Below are positions 1 to 9,771 of a DNA stretch of 64,000 bases, piece after piece. A model generated the notes under the pieces. It was not told where the DNA came from and did not search any database. It saw nothing but the letters and a program-made list of their open reading frames with translations. The position numbers and the translations under genes are program-made. Position 1 is the first letter of the stretch, and each line of letters begins with the position of its first letter. The stretch is from Chamaesiphon minutus PCC 6605 (GTDB lineage Bacteria > Cyanobacteriota > Cyanobacteriia > Cyanobacteriales > Chamaesiphonaceae): positions 992,001 to 1,056,000 of the forward strand of contig NC_019697.1 in NCBI RefSeq assembly GCF_000317145.1. Direction: 5' to 3'.

Positions 1-1763
1 CAAGTATCATCACCCTCGCCACCAGAGAGAGTATCGTTACCCACGCCACCCATCAAGACATCGTTGCCAATACCACCATCCAAAATGTCATCGCCAGCAC
101 CGCCATCTAAGACATCATTACCAGCTTCACCATAGATTGTATCGTTACCATCGCCACCGGATAGCCAGCCATCGTTGCCTTCGCCGCCGTAAATCCGATC
201 TTCGCCAGCACCCCCTTCGATAACATCGTTACCAGTACCGCCAAAGAGGAGATCGTTGCCAGCACCACCATTTAGGTAATCATTGCCATCGCCACCAGCG
301 AGAGTATCGTTACCATCTTCACCAGCGAGAGCATCATCACCAGTCCCACCATCGAGGAAATCGTCACCCGCACCACCGCGCAGGTTATCATTACCAGCGT
401 CAGCATAAAGAGCATCGTTATCGGCTCCACCGTCGAGGATATCGTCTCCGTCACCACCATAGAGAGTGTCGTTACCAATACCACCTTGTAAACTGTCATT
501 ATCTGCGCCACCATCGACGATATCGTCGCCATCGCCACCATCTAAGACATCATTGCCAGCTTCAGCATAGAGGGTATCGTTACCAACACCACCCATTAAA
601 GTATCATCACCGTTACCACCGATTAAGAGATCGTTACCAGCTTCACCATTGAGGTAGTCATTACCCTCATCACCTTGCAACTTATCATCACCTTCGCCAC
701 CTTGTAAACGATCGTTACCCAGGTTGCCGATCAGGAAATCATTGCCAGTACCGCCTTCGAGGAGATCGTTACCTGCCCCAGCATTCATCGAGTCGTCACC
801 TGCACCGCCTTTGAGATGGTCGTCACCATCGCCACCGCAGAGGATATCATTATCATCACCACCATCGAGGTAGTCGTTACCAGTACCGCCCAGCAGCGAG
901 TCTTTGCCAACACCACCCAATAGCGTGTCATTATCGGCACCGCCCATGAGCATATCGTCACCTGCGCCGCCATCTAAAACATCATTACCAGCTTCACCAT
1001 AGAGAGTGTCATTACCAGTACCGCCGACGAGATAGTCATCGCCATTTCCAGCAATTAAGGTATCGTTACCTACTTCGCCTTCGAGGACATCATTGCCATC
1101 ACCACCGATGAGTTTATCATTGCCCAAACCACCTTTGAGATGGTCGGCACCCTCGCCGCCATCTAAAACATCATTACCTTCGCCACCATCGAGGTAGTCA
1201 TTACCCGTACCGCCTTGCAGCAAATCGGTACCAGTACCACCCATCAATTTGTCATTGCCAGTACCGCCATTGAGGATATCGTCACCATTACCACCAGCGA
1301 GGATATCATCGCCTGCATCGCCATTAATAATATCGTCGCCCTCGCCGCCATCGAGCCAATAATCATCGCCCTCACCGCCATTAATTCGATCGTCACCTGC
1401 GCCACCTTCGATCGAGTCTTTGCCCAAATCGCCGAGGAGTACATCATCGCCATTACCGCCAATGATGATGTCATCATACTGGTCAGTACCAGTGGAGGAG
1501 GTAGTTGTAAAGCCATTTCCAGTCGAATCGATCGCGCCGATATAGACATACTGACCCGCAGCATCTTTTACCCAACCAGTCCGATCTCCGTGGTCGCCAT
1601 TTACCCAGTCATCGCCATCATCAGCAATCAGCGTATCGTTACCGACACCACCTTGGATCGTATCGTCACCTGCCATGCCGACGATGAAGTTATTATTACT
1701 ATCTCCATAGAGGTTGTCATCATTATTGCTACCGACGATAAAAGTTAAATTAGATGATGCCAT
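1..1763 (-). CDS. RTX (hemolysin-type) calcium-binding repeat protein, 3' end outside window
   Basis: Reading from an ATG at 1763 the frame stays open to the window edge (587 codons). After about 35 residues it is almost entirely nonapeptide repeats of the GGxGxDxLx type, roughly 55-60 copies, interrupted near residues 60-90 by a short non-repeat stretch. Such repeats form Ca2+-binding parallel beta-rolls in proteins usually exported by type I secretion, whose signal lies at the unseen C-terminus. There is no signal peptide, and no catalytic domain is visible in the part present, so adhesin, S-layer or enzyme cannot be distinguished. The repeats produce long out-of-frame shadow ORFs on both strands. 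The family is certain; the function is not. Confidence 0.9.
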   Translation of the reverse strand, partial: MASSNLTFIVGSNNDDNLYGDSNNNFIVGMAGDDTIQGGVGNDTLIADDGDDWVNGDHGDRTGWVKDAAGQYVYIGAIDSTGNGFTTTSSTGTDQYDDIIIGGNGDDVLLGDLGKDSIEGGAGDDRINGGEGDDYWLDGGEGDDIINGDAGDDILAGGNGDDILNGGTGNDKLMGGTGTDLLQGGTGNDYLDGGEGNDVLDGGEGADHLKGGLGNDKLIGGDGNDVLEGEVGNDTLIAGNGDDYLVGGTGNDTLYGEAGNDVLDGGAGDDMLMGGADNDTLLGGVGKDSLLGGTGNDYLDGGDDNDILCGGDGDDHLKGGAGDDSMNAGAGNDLLEGGTGNDFLIGNLGNDRLQGGEGDDKLQGDEGNDYLNGEAGNDLLIGGNGDDTLMGGVGNDTLYAEAGNDVLDGGDGDDIVDGGADNDSLQGGIGNDTLYGGDGDDILDGGADNDALYADAGNDNLRGGAGDDFLDGGTGDDALAGEDGNDTLAGGDGNDYLNGGAGNDLLFGGTGNDVIEGGAGEDRIYGGEGNDGWLSGGDGNDTIYGEAGNDVLDGGAGDDILDGGIGNDVLMGGVGNDTLSGGEGDDT

Positions 1764-2058
1764 TGTCTGCCGAGCCTATAACTGAATAATTAAAATAGTT
1801 CACCGCTTGCAGCCACCGAACAATATTCGATCGAGCCGCTCACCAGACTTTTATATCTCGATTTCACAGGTGTACGACATGCTGAAACTACCAATCTTTT
1901 TCTAAGTGCAAATACTAGAACGTCTCTCAGTAAGCTCCGGAACCCAATAACAGAGCCAATATTTTCTACGTAAGATCGGGAGCACACAAAGAACGGATGT
2001 CGATCGCATTCATTGAAGATGTTGCTGTATTTAGATATGGAATGCTTGCAAAAAATCA

Positions 2059-2090
2059 GGGTATGGGCAACTCATAAATTGCCCATACCC
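2059..2090 (-). terminator. intrinsic terminator of the 2114-2818 response regulator gene
   Basis: A perfect 12-bp inverted repeat (GGGTATGGGCAA / TTGCCCATACCC, 8-nt loop) lies 24 bp past the stop of the minus-strand regulator and is followed on that strand by TGATTTTTTG, a T-run. The rest of 1764-2113 shows no gene: a 65-codon minus ORF there has no recognisable sequence. The stretch probably carries the promoter of the RTX gene. Confidence 0.75.
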
Positions 2091-2113
2091 TCAATATTAG
2101 CGATCGATCTTAT

Positions 2114-2818
2114 CTAATTACCACCGCCATTGAATAGATTAAATTGCTTGAGAAAACTCACATTGTCTGGCGTTAAAAATTTATGCAAACCTTCTACTTC
2201 ATTGAGCAATTTAATTTCTTGCTGACACTCAGCTCGCAAAATCTCTAAATGTCGATCGCGGGTAGCTCCATCTGGCAAGCTTTGAACTGTTGTTAAGGCC
2301 ACACTAATTTTAGTCACCGTTTGTCGTAATTCGGCTGTAAAACTTTCAAAAATGCGATCTTTTGTTTGATTGAAAGTTTGGAGATTTTGAATTTTCTTGC
2401 TGAAGTTTTGATATTCTTGATGTCTATTAAAATAATGCTCCATCGTTCTCGCACTGCGTTCTAGCTGAACGCGAACGGCTTTTAATAATTCATCACCAGT
2501 AAAAGGTTTGGTCAAATAGTCATTTGCGCCTAGCTCCATTCCTTGGCGGCGATCCTGGTGGACGGATTGTGCAGTCAAAAAGATAAATGGTGTAATTGCT
2601 GTTTCTGGATGATTCCGCAAAGCAGCTAGGACTTGATAGCCATCCATTACTGGCATCAGAATATCCGAAATTATTAGATCTGGGCACTCTTTTATAGCCA
2701 ACTTTACCCCAATCTCACCGTTTTCAGCGACGAGTGTTTGGAAAGTTTCTAATTCTAAAATTTCTTGAATATTATGTCTGACATCATCAGTATCTTCAAT
2801 AATTAAAATTTTATTCAT
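2114..2818 (-). CDS. response regulator with degenerate kinase-like C-terminal half
   Basis: 234 residues. Residues 1-120 form a receiver domain: acidic cluster near residues 9-12, phospho-acceptor Asp52 in SDILMP, Thr82 and Lys104 in TKPF. Residues 125-215 are helical and resemble a HisKA dimerisation hairpin (TKDRIFESFTAELRQ), but the position of the phospho-histidine is Ala162, so autokinase activity is not expected. It lies 247 bp downstream of the large hybrid kinase on the same strand and is a likely partner of it. The gap holds a G-rich low-complexity tract. The output is unknown: no DNA-binding domain is visible, so it probably signals by protein interaction. Confidence 0.85.
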   Translation of the reverse strand: MNKILIIEDTDDVRHNIQEILELETFQTLVAENGEIGVKLAIKECPDLIISDILMPVMDGYQVLAALRNHPETAITPFIFLTAQSVHQDRRQGMELGANDYLTKPFTGDELLKAVRVQLERSARTMEHYFNRHQEYQNFSKKIQNLQTFNQTKDRIFESFTAELRQTVTKISVALTTVQSLPDGATRDRHLEILRAECQQEIKLLNEVEGLHKFLTPDNVSFLKQFNLFNGGGN

Positions 2819-2984
2819 ATCTATTTTAAATATCTTATAAGTCCATACATCTAAAATAGAGCAAGACTTATATGCTATATATTAGTTTGAAAGAAGGTTT
2901 AAACATCTGTCTGGAAAACACCCAATCCTAACTACCTTGCTCTAAGCTGTCGAACATTTAAATCACATATTAGATTTTTTGAAA

Positions 2985-3036
2985 GTGGGGAGCGGGGAGC
3001 GGGGAGCGAGAGACAAGACAGGGAGCGGGGAGGAGG
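2985..3036. repeat. G-rich low-complexity tract
   Basis: Tandem iterations of GGGGAGC with variants lie between the hybrid kinase and the downstream regulator. Similar tracts are scattered in cyanobacterial intergenic DNA. No coding capacity or hairpin is seen. Confidence 0.5.
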
Positions 3037-3065
3037 TAAGTAAATTAAATGAGTAACAGCTTAAC

Positions 3066-6000
3066 TCACTTATCGATCAGTGTTTCGATCGTCGCTACTA
3101 ATTGACTGAGTTTGACAGGTTTAGCTAGATATCGATCGACTCCAGCATCTAAGCATTTTTGGCGATCGTCAGGCATCGCTAGAGCCGTCAAAGCGATGAT
3201 GGGAATCGTCGCACATATAGGAATCTGACGAATGTGCTTAGTGGCCTCGAAACCATCCATTCCTGGCATTTGAATGTCCATCAAGATGATGTTAGGAGGG
3301 TGGCCTTGAGTTAGATCTTTGGTGCAGTTTTCCAGAAAGGAAATTGCTTGACGACCATTTTCAGCTACCGCGATCGTATAGCCCCGACTTTGAAGATAAG
3401 TAGTCATGGTTTCGATATTGCCCTCATCATTTTCCACCAACAAAATCGAGGTTTGAGACGGTACCACTAAAGTTTCGTCAGGAACGGGATCTGAAGCAAT
3501 TGGATATGGGAGAGGAGATGGGGTAAATGCCATCTCTAGACTTGGCTCCAATGGCAAATAAACCGTAAAACAACTGCCCCGATTGATTTCACTCTGAACC
3601 GATACGGTACCGCCGTGCATTTCGACAATCCGTTTGACCAATGACAATCCTAGTCCCGTCCCTGCATACTGACGACTGAGACTACTATCAATTTGGATAA
3701 AGGATTGAAACAGCTTATCCATATTTTCGGGAGCAATCCCAATTCCGGTATCGATAATCGAGAAGGCAATTTGCCACACAGGTACAGACGATTGTCGATC
3801 GATTGAGGTGTCTGCGTCTGTTGCTACAACGGCTTCATTTACTGCTTGTTTTTCGGTTTTCCCATTTGCCAATCCTACCCGTATATCCAATGTAATGTTA
3901 CCCCCTTCAGGGGTGAATTTAACTGCATTACTGAGTAAATTGATCAAGACTTGACGAAAGCGAAGATCGTCTACTCTAATATGTAGATGTTTGAGTTGTT
4001 CTGGTAGTTGAGTCTGCAATCTAATTTGCCGTTTGTGTGCGAGTTCTTTAATAAATAACACACTATTTTGACATAGAGATTGAACCGATACTTCGGTCAA
4101 TTCCAGATTGAATTTGTTTGCTTCGATCTTAGACAGATCGAGAATATCGTTAATTAAAGCTAATAGATGTTTACCACTCTTTTCGATCGTGATAATCGAC
4201 TTTTGTTGTCGCTCGTTGATATTACCAAACACCCCATCTTGTAAGCTTTCAGACAGCCCTAAGATCGCATTGAGTGGGGTGCGAAGTTCGTGACTCATGC
4301 TTGCTAAAAACTCATCTTTGAGCCGAGTAGCACGAGCAAGTTCTTGGTTGGAGACGGCAAGTTGTTGGTTACTTTCTAGTAGTTGCGTCTGTGCTTGCTG
4401 TCTCTCTGCTAGTTCTTGCTGTAATTTCTCAAACAAACTTGCTTGATGAATAGCCAGCGCGAGTTGATCGGCGACTTGCTGGACTAATTTAACTTCGGTA
4501 TCCTGCCAGCAGCGATGAGTGCGGCAAGAATGGACGCTTAACAATCCCCATAAATGTGGCTCATCCCATGTCTCAATTTCCTGTTCGGTTGCACTGTTGC
4601 CAAATAATAGCAAAATCGGTACGACAATTTTAGATTTAACACCGATATGGTCGATATAGGCTTGCAAAGGTGCCGACCGAGGATCTTGCTTGAGATCGAA
4701 CACCACATTTGGGTTGCCATCTAAGTAAAATTCAAATTCTTCGTTGCTTAAATATTCATTATCCCAATTTCGGTCTAGTGCGCGGGGATATTCTGGCGAG
4801 ACAACTTCTTCGACTGCTCGCAGATGACCGTTAGGAGATACTTGAAAAATACTCGCTCGATCGACCATCATTAATTCTTTTACTTGCTCGGTTGCTGTTG
4901 CCAGAATTTCGGCTACATTCAACGAGTTGCGGATTTGCTGTGCGAGTGCGGCTAATGCTTTCTGCTGTCTGAGTTGGATCGCGATCGCTTCTTCTGCTTG
5001 CCAACGGATTTCTAATTCTAACTGGACTTTTTCATAGAGGGTGGCTTGTTGGATGGCAATGCCGATCTGTTCGGCAATTTGTTTGACAAAATTAATTTCA
5101 CCTTGTTGCCAAGAGCGATCTGCAAAGCAATGATGTATGCAGAGTAAACCCCACAACATCGGGCCATTGAGCAATGGTACGACTAAATTCGAGCGCACCT
5201 GAAATTTTGCTAAAACCTCAACCTCAAAATCTCCCAGTCCAGCCGCATGAATATTTTCGATCGCATTAATCCTACCTTTTTGATAAAAATGTGCTAACCT
5301 TTCACCAAAACCAGGATCTTCAATTTCTACTCCCAAAATTGATTGAAACTGCATATTTACAGATTCAGCAACAAATTTACCATCATCAAAGTTTAGCTCG
5401 GAGTTGAATTTAAATATGCCCACTCGATCGGTTTCCATAAAATGCCGAATCTCTCTAACGGCAGTCTCAAAAATAGTCTTGAGATCTAAAGATTTCCGAA
5501 TTCGTTGGGTGATTTCTCGCAGTACCGATTCTCGTTCGGCTTGCTGCCGAATCATTTGTTCGTTGTGTTGGCGCACCAGTTCGTCATGCTTGGCAGCAGT
5601 GATATCAAAGTTAATCCCCGTCATACTTTGCGGACGATCGAGAGCGTCCCGTTGCACCAACCCATAAGCTTTGATGAAATGAATGCTACCGTCAGGATGA
5701 ATAACTCGAAATTCCGTGTCGTATTCTGCTTCTCCCAAGAGAGCTTGAGCTAGGAGAGCTTCGGTCGCAGGGCGATCTTCGGGATGGATAGTTTTAGCCC
5801 ATGTATCGTAAGCCATGCTAATTGAGGAGTCTCGCGTAGAGCCTTCGCTGCCATATAGTTCGTACATCCGATCGTCCCAAATTAGCAGACCGCTGATAAT
5901 GTCCCATTCCCAACAACCGACCGAGCCAGATTTGAGCGATAACGATAACCGTTCGGATAGTCTGAATAATTGAGCCTCTGTTTGTTTGCGCTCGGTAATA

Positions 6001-7028
6001 TCTTGGTAAGTTCCGATTAGGCCGATTGTCTCACCATTACAGTTACGCATTGGCATCTTATTTGTCTCGATCCAGCGAGAACTACCATCGATGGCTGTTT
6101 GTGTCTCGATCTTCCCTAACTTTGGTCTACCCGTTGCAATTATGTGCCGATCGTCTACGCTGTAAGCATCACCTTCAGCGATTCCCCAGCAAAGATCGTA
6201 GTCAGTTTTACCAACAATTTCTGTAGGCGAGTTTAAATTAGCATCTTGGGCGAAGTTATGGTTACAACCTAAATAGCGAGATTCTCGATCCTTCCAAAAT
6301 ATCGCAAGTGGAAAAGTCTCGATGACAGTTTGGAGAAATTGCTGCGATTCTTGAAGTTGAGCCTCTCGTTCTTTCAATCGGACAGTCTGTTCTTCAACTT
6401 GCTCCGCTAGGGCGATAATGCGATGTTCCAGTAATTGAACTTTTTGTGTTTCTGACTTTGATACCTTGGCATTCAAGGTTTCAGTTAAATGATACTGGAG
6501 ACTTTCCTGACTGATTATTCCCACTAAACAATCGCGATCGTCAACCACTGGTAAATAGAGAATATGGTGTCGATGGAGGAGATCGATAGCTACAGATATA
6601 TCTGTAAAATCTGCGGCGTTGAGGGTGACAGTTTTTGCGGCCATCGCATCGCGGATTGCTAGACTACTCAAGTCCTTGCCCTCAGCAATCAGCCTGACGA
6701 CATCTCGCTCTGTCAGGATGCCGATAAGTCGTCCGCTCTCGACGATCGAGACGCAACTCGATATCACTTGGAACTGTAATTTGTCCGGTTTAGCAGTAGC
6801 TTTTCCTGGTTCGCAGACAATCCGAATCCCCTTCATCAGAGAGATTGCCTCCCTCACAGTCCGATCGGGGGGCATAATCAGAGGTGGATAGACTAGTCTG
6901 TGCCACAGATGTGTTACTAGTGCCGAATTCGGCTCGGATTGAGTGAGGAGTGGAAAAGAATTTAGCATTTGTTTGTGCAAAGGATGCTCTGTTTTTAGAG
7001 TGCCCTGACTCAAACTCAAAATGACCAA
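3066..7028 (-). CDS. CBS-PAS-PAS-GAF-GAF hybrid sensor histidine kinase with C-terminal receiver
   Basis: 1320 residues, apparently soluble (no convincing membrane helix). In order: a CBS pair at about 50-180 (VSIVESGRLIGILTERDV; HILYLPVVDDRDCLVGIIS), two PAS/PAC modules at about 230-350 and 360-475, two phytochrome-type GAF domains at about 510-665 and 690-865, HisKA with His913 in SMSHELRTPL, HATPase with N-box NLLSNAVKF and G-boxes DTGIGIAP and GTGLGLSL, then a receiver with Asp1251 and Lys1303. Neither GAF shows the cysteine expected of a covalently bound bilin at the usual site, so they are likelier ligand or protein sensors than photoreceptors. The gene is divergent from the regulator at 7232 and upstream of the one at 2818, suggesting one phosphorelay locus. 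Confidence 0.92.
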   Translation of the reverse strand: MVILSLSQGTLKTEHPLHKQMLNSFPLLTQSEPNSALVTHLWHRLVYPPLIMPPDRTVREAISLMKGIRIVCEPGKATAKPDKLQFQVISSCVSIVESGRLIGILTERDVVRLIAEGKDLSSLAIRDAMAAKTVTLNAADFTDISVAIDLLHRHHILYLPVVDDRDCLVGIISQESLQYHLTETLNAKVSKSETQKVQLLEHRIIALAEQVEEQTVRLKEREAQLQESQQFLQTVIETFPLAIFWKDRESRYLGCNHNFAQDANLNSPTEIVGKTDYDLCWGIAEGDAYSVDDRHIIATGRPKLGKIETQTAIDGSSRWIETNKMPMRNCNGETIGLIGTYQDITERKQTEAQLFRLSERLSLSLKSGSVGCWEWDIISGLLIWDDRMYELYGSEGSTRDSSISMAYDTWAKTIHPEDRPATEALLAQALLGEAEYDTEFRVIHPDGSIHFIKAYGLVQRDALDRPQSMTGINFDITAAKHDELVRQHNEQMIRQQAERESVLREITQRIRKSLDLKTIFETAVREIRHFMETDRVGIFKFNSELNFDDGKFVAESVNMQFQSILGVEIEDPGFGERLAHFYQKGRINAIENIHAAGLGDFEVEVLAKFQVRSNLVVPLLNGPMLWGLLCIHHCFADRSWQQGEINFVKQIAEQIGIAIQQATLYEKVQLELEIRWQAEEAIAIQLRQQKALAALAQQIRNSLNVAEILATATEQVKELMMVDRASIFQVSPNGHLRAVEEVVSPEYPRALDRNWDNEYLSNEEFEFYLDGNPNVVFDLKQDPRSAPLQAYIDHIGVKSKIVVPILLLFGNSATEQEIETWDEPHLWGLLSVHSCRTHRCWQDTEVKLVQQVADQLALAIHQASLFEKLQQELAERQQAQTQLLESNQQLAVSNQELARATRLKDEFLASMSHELRTPLNAILGLSESLQDGVFGNINERQQKSIITIEKSGKHLLALINDILDLSKIEANKFNLELTEVSVQSLCQNSVLFIKELAHKRQIRLQTQLPEQLKHLHIRVDDLRFRQVLINLLSNAVKFTPEGGNITLDIRVGLANGKTEKQAVNEAVVATDADTSIDRQSSVPVWQIAFSIIDTGIGIAPENMDKLFQSFIQIDSSLSRQYAGTGLGLSLVKRIVEMHGGTVSVQSEINRGSCFTVYLPLEPSLEMAFTPSPLPYPIASDPVPDETLVVPSQTSILLVENDEGNIETMTTYLQSRGYTIAVAENGRQAISFLENCTKDLTQGHPPNIILMDIQMPGMDGFEATKHIRQIPICATIPIIALTALAMPDDRQKCLDAGVDRYLAKPVKLSQLVATIETLIDK

Positions 7029-7231
7029 AATTGAGCCAATCGTGTTACGTGGCTCGCTCGTTACTCCCGAAAAACTTTCTAAAGCTTATTCTAAACTTAT
7101 AATCTTGTCCGATAGCGATACATTTTATGCTCGCTCCTGGATCGGGAATTGCCAGTATAAGAGAGTTAATTTAGGTGTCGATCTGGGTATCCTACTAAAG
7201 ATAGACAAGATGTACGATCGAGTAATTTTCC

Positions 7232-8410
7232 ATGAATACCTATTCCATTCTGATTGTCGATGATGAACCAGACAACTTTGATGTGATCCAATCACTTTTA
7301 CCTGGGGAAAATTATAGGTTGCATTATGCGATTAGCGGCGAACACGCGATCGCTTCACTAGATAAATTCGACCCTGATGTCATTTTGCTTGATGTGATGA
7401 TGCCCGGTCTCAATGGAATTGAAGTATGCAAACAGATTAAGGCAATGTCTAAATGGCAATCTGTGCCGATCGTCATGGTGACAGCCCTGTCTGGTAAAGA
7501 GGACTTAGCTCGCTGTCTGACCGCAGGTGCCGATGATTTTGTAAATAAGCCAGTCAATGGGATTGAATTGCGCGCTCGTGTCAGCTCCATGCTGCGGATC
7601 AAAAAACAACACGATCGGATTCAATCTTTCTCTAAACTTCAGCGACATAATATTCATTCACTAACAAATGATTTGAATGAAATTCGCTTAGATTTAGCTG
7701 CTGAGTTTTCCTGTGAATTCGATCGCCCGCTAGATATTATCTCGGAAACCACAGAGCATCTGACTGAGAATATAGAACAGTTAAGTACGGCTGCTATTAT
7801 CCATATTTTAGGCCAAAACAACCGCTCGACATTACAATTACGTAAGTTAATGAAGAAATTCTGGTTTTATCTACAACTCGTAGCTGAAAGGCCAGAATCT
7901 AATTATGGTAATGCCTCGATTCCCAAATCGATAGTCGAGCAGAGTCTAAAGAATCGATTTAAAGAAATAGCACTACCTGGTAATATAATCTACGAAGTCG
8001 AAGATACGCAACTAGCTGTAAATACTACCCATTTCCAGTGGATATGCGATGAATTGATAGAATACGTAATTAGCAATATCAATCCTCGTACTCGCACGAG
8101 AATTTTTGGTGAAGTTATTGATGATATGTTTCATTTTTCACTGACAAATTATCAGCGAGATGTTGAGAAACCTTCGATGATAGAAATGACAAAATCTATT
8201 CAATTAAATACATCTACATACGAAGAACGCGAACTAAAAATAGGCTTAAAAATTGTCAAGAAGCTTGTTAATAATTATGATGGGGTATTTTTACTGTCTG
8301 GTCCTAATGAAGCGGAAACGGCAGTCTACCTAACGTTACCATTAGTACCACAGCGATTGCCGATGATGGGGTCTGTGTTAAAAACACCGACGGTATCGGT
8401 GGAGGGGTAG
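7232..8410 (+). CDS. response regulator fused to a degenerate histidine-kinase-like module
   Basis: 392 residues. Receiver at 1-125 with Asp54 (LLDVMMPG), Thr84 and Lys106 (NKPV). Residues 140-210 align with a HisKA hairpin (SCEFDRPLDII against SHELRTPLNAI), but the histidine is replaced by cysteine. Residues 250-375 look like a decayed HATPase: an N-box-like ICDELIEYVISN and a G-box-like KIGLKIVKK lacking the full glycine pattern. It is therefore probably a pseudokinase or phosphorelay intermediate. ATG 7232 is the only sensible start, 203 bp from the divergent hybrid kinase start. A short ORF at 7021-7263 across that gap is not convincing. Confidence 0.88.
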   Translation: MNTYSILIVDDEPDNFDVIQSLLPGENYRLHYAISGEHAIASLDKFDPDVILLDVMMPGLNGIEVCKQIKAMSKWQSVPIVMVTALSGKEDLARCLTAGADDFVNKPVNGIELRARVSSMLRIKKQHDRIQSFSKLQRHNIHSLTNDLNEIRLDLAAEFSCEFDRPLDIISETTEHLTENIEQLSTAAIIHILGQNNRSTLQLRKLMKKFWFYLQLVAERPESNYGNASIPKSIVEQSLKNRFKEIALPGNIIYEVEDTQLAVNTTHFQWICDELIEYVISNINPRTRTRIFGEVIDDMFHFSLTNYQRDVEKPSMIEMTKSIQLNTSTYEERELKIGLKIVKKLVNNYDGVFLLSGPNEAETAVYLTLPLVPQRLPMMGSVLKTPTVSVEG

Positions 8411-8498
8411 AGGTGTAGATGGGTGGATGAGTCCACTAAGACAGCGATCCAACAGCACATGCCCACGCGATCGCGGGTCTATCTACCCATCCACCTTT

Positions 8499-9656
8499 CT
8501 AGGGAATGGTGCGAATTGCTAAAGCTGGGGGTGCTAAATGACCGCGACTGGCGGGAATGTCTCGGATCGTATTACCTTGAGCAATGGCTAGATGACCGTT
8601 ACTATGAGGTGGGAGTTGGTAACCACTCAAGCAATTGCCCTCAGTCCAGACGGCCAATCGATCGTCATCTAATACCCACCAGTTTGGCACCTCAATCCGA
8701 GCAGTACCAGGAGTGACATAAAAAATGGCAGTTTGATAGATGGCTTCATAGCCGCCCCGCCCATCGGGACGGACGATCGCAATTCGCGCGCGTCCGGGAG
8801 CTAACCATTTGGCTTCGATCGATCTGACTCGCCCGAAAGTTAAGGGGTGATGGAGATCGATATAGAAAAAACCGCCAGGTAACGGCTGAACTCGATCTGG
8901 GCTAGAATTACCACCCTGAGCTTGTGGGGGTGCTGCTTCTAATCCCAAATCGACCATTTTGTTTGCCAGATAGGAGGCAAACACCGCATGACCCAAATTA
9001 TTTAGATGTAAACCATCAGCCGAATAATCAGCGAGATCTGAGGGTGGAAAGGCTTCTTTGCCAGCATCGATAAAATAACCACCGATTTGGCTGGTAGTTG
9101 CTTGTAAAATGCGATCGTAGTCTTGACGGCGATCGAGTGTCGCTTGATTGGGTTGGGGGGTGCTGACAATTAATTGACGCGGCTGAAATTCTTGCGCCAT
9201 CCCCGTCAGCATTTTCGTCAAATCGCCACTATAGGTACCGGGCTGCGTCGCAGTTCCTAAATTAATTCGCCGAAACGCATCATTGACACCATAGAGAATT
9301 ATCACCCGATCGGGCTTACGGGATAAAACATTCGTCCGCCAGCGTTCTAGTCCCGATGGTACCGATGCGAGTTCTTTTTCCCGCAGTGCGTTAGAAACCG
9401 TCGATCCAGACAATCCTTCATTAATCTCTTCCCAACCCAAATAACGCGATAGCAGCGTTGTCCATCGCCTATCGCCTCTAGTCGTCCCGAACCCTACCGT
9501 AGAACTAGAGCCAAAAAAGACGACTTTGGGCAATTTTTTGGGTTGAGATTGGGACTCTTTCGACAAAGTTGGTTGCGGTAATGAATTAGCAATTAGTGGC
9601 TGAGTAATCAGCACGCAAATACCAATAATTAATAATCCCAATAAATACCCCGCCAT
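8499..9656 (-). CDS. secreted SGNH/GDSL-type hydrolase
   Basis: From the ATG at 9656 the protein has 385 residues and begins with a typical signal peptide or anchor (LLGLLIIGICVLITQPLIA). SGNH blocks are present: FFGSSSTVGFG with candidate nucleophile Ser51, block III GVNDAF (Asn125), block V DGLHLNN (Asp214, His217). The family hydrolyses acyl or acetyl esters, commonly on polysaccharides or lipids. The C-terminal third (about 250-385) is a separate region, possibly carbohydrate binding. The frame stays open upstream to 9815, but that extension is basic, lacks a signal peptide and overlaps the preceding gene. Last gene of the four-gene envelope operon; it could remove or transfer acyl groups on the glycan made there. 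Confidence 0.85.
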   Translation of the reverse strand: MAGYLLGLLIIGICVLITQPLIANSLPQPTLSKESQSQPKKLPKVVFFGSSSTVGFGTTRGDRRWTTLLSRYLGWEEINEGLSGSTVSNALREKELASVPSGLERWRTNVLSRKPDRVIILYGVNDAFRRINLGTATQPGTYSGDLTKMLTGMAQEFQPRQLIVSTPQPNQATLDRRQDYDRILQATTSQIGGYFIDAGKEAFPPSDLADYSADGLHLNNLGHAVFASYLANKMVDLGLEAAPPQAQGGNSSPDRVQPLPGGFFYIDLHHPLTFGRVRSIEAKWLAPGRARIAIVRPDGRGGYEAIYQTAIFYVTPGTARIEVPNWWVLDDDRLAVWTEGNCLSGYQLPPHSNGHLAIAQGNTIRDIPASRGHLAPPALAIRTIP

Positions 9657-9771
9657 ATATTTACGCCTGCGGATCGAGTCTCTTCCAAAGACGCTACGCA
9701 AATGAGATTTTTGGCATTGCCGATCCCAGAAATTATTGACAATCCATCGATCTCTCCCAGTCTCCCCGTTC

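Noticed and set aside
272-1748. Long ORFs on both strands (272-541, 785-973, 1215-1748) over the first 1.8 kb
   Set aside because: They are other frames of the RTX repeat array; composition is the repetitive M/T/V/S pattern expected of shifted GGxGxD codons.
1-1763. Regularly spaced repeats suggesting a CRISPR array
   Set aside because: The 27-bp periodicity is coding, the repeats diverge and there are no unique spacers.
1790-1987. 65-codon minus ORF upstream of the RTX gene
   Set aside because: No family features; lies where the RTX promoter is expected.
5110-5200. GAF domains of the hybrid kinase as cyanobacteriochrome photoreceptors
   Set aside because: The folds look phytochrome-like (LWGLLCIHHC) but the usual bilin-binding cysteine position is not met in either GAF; the cysteines seen lie in the C-terminal strand.
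7021-7263. 80-codon ORF between the hybrid kinase and the 7232 regulator
   Set aside because: It spans a divergent promoter region, overlaps the regulator start and has no recognisable sequence or ribosome site.
8423-8716. 97-codon plus ORF after the 7232 regulator
   Set aside because: Overlaps the C-terminal coding region of the SGNH hydrolase, which has clear family motifs.
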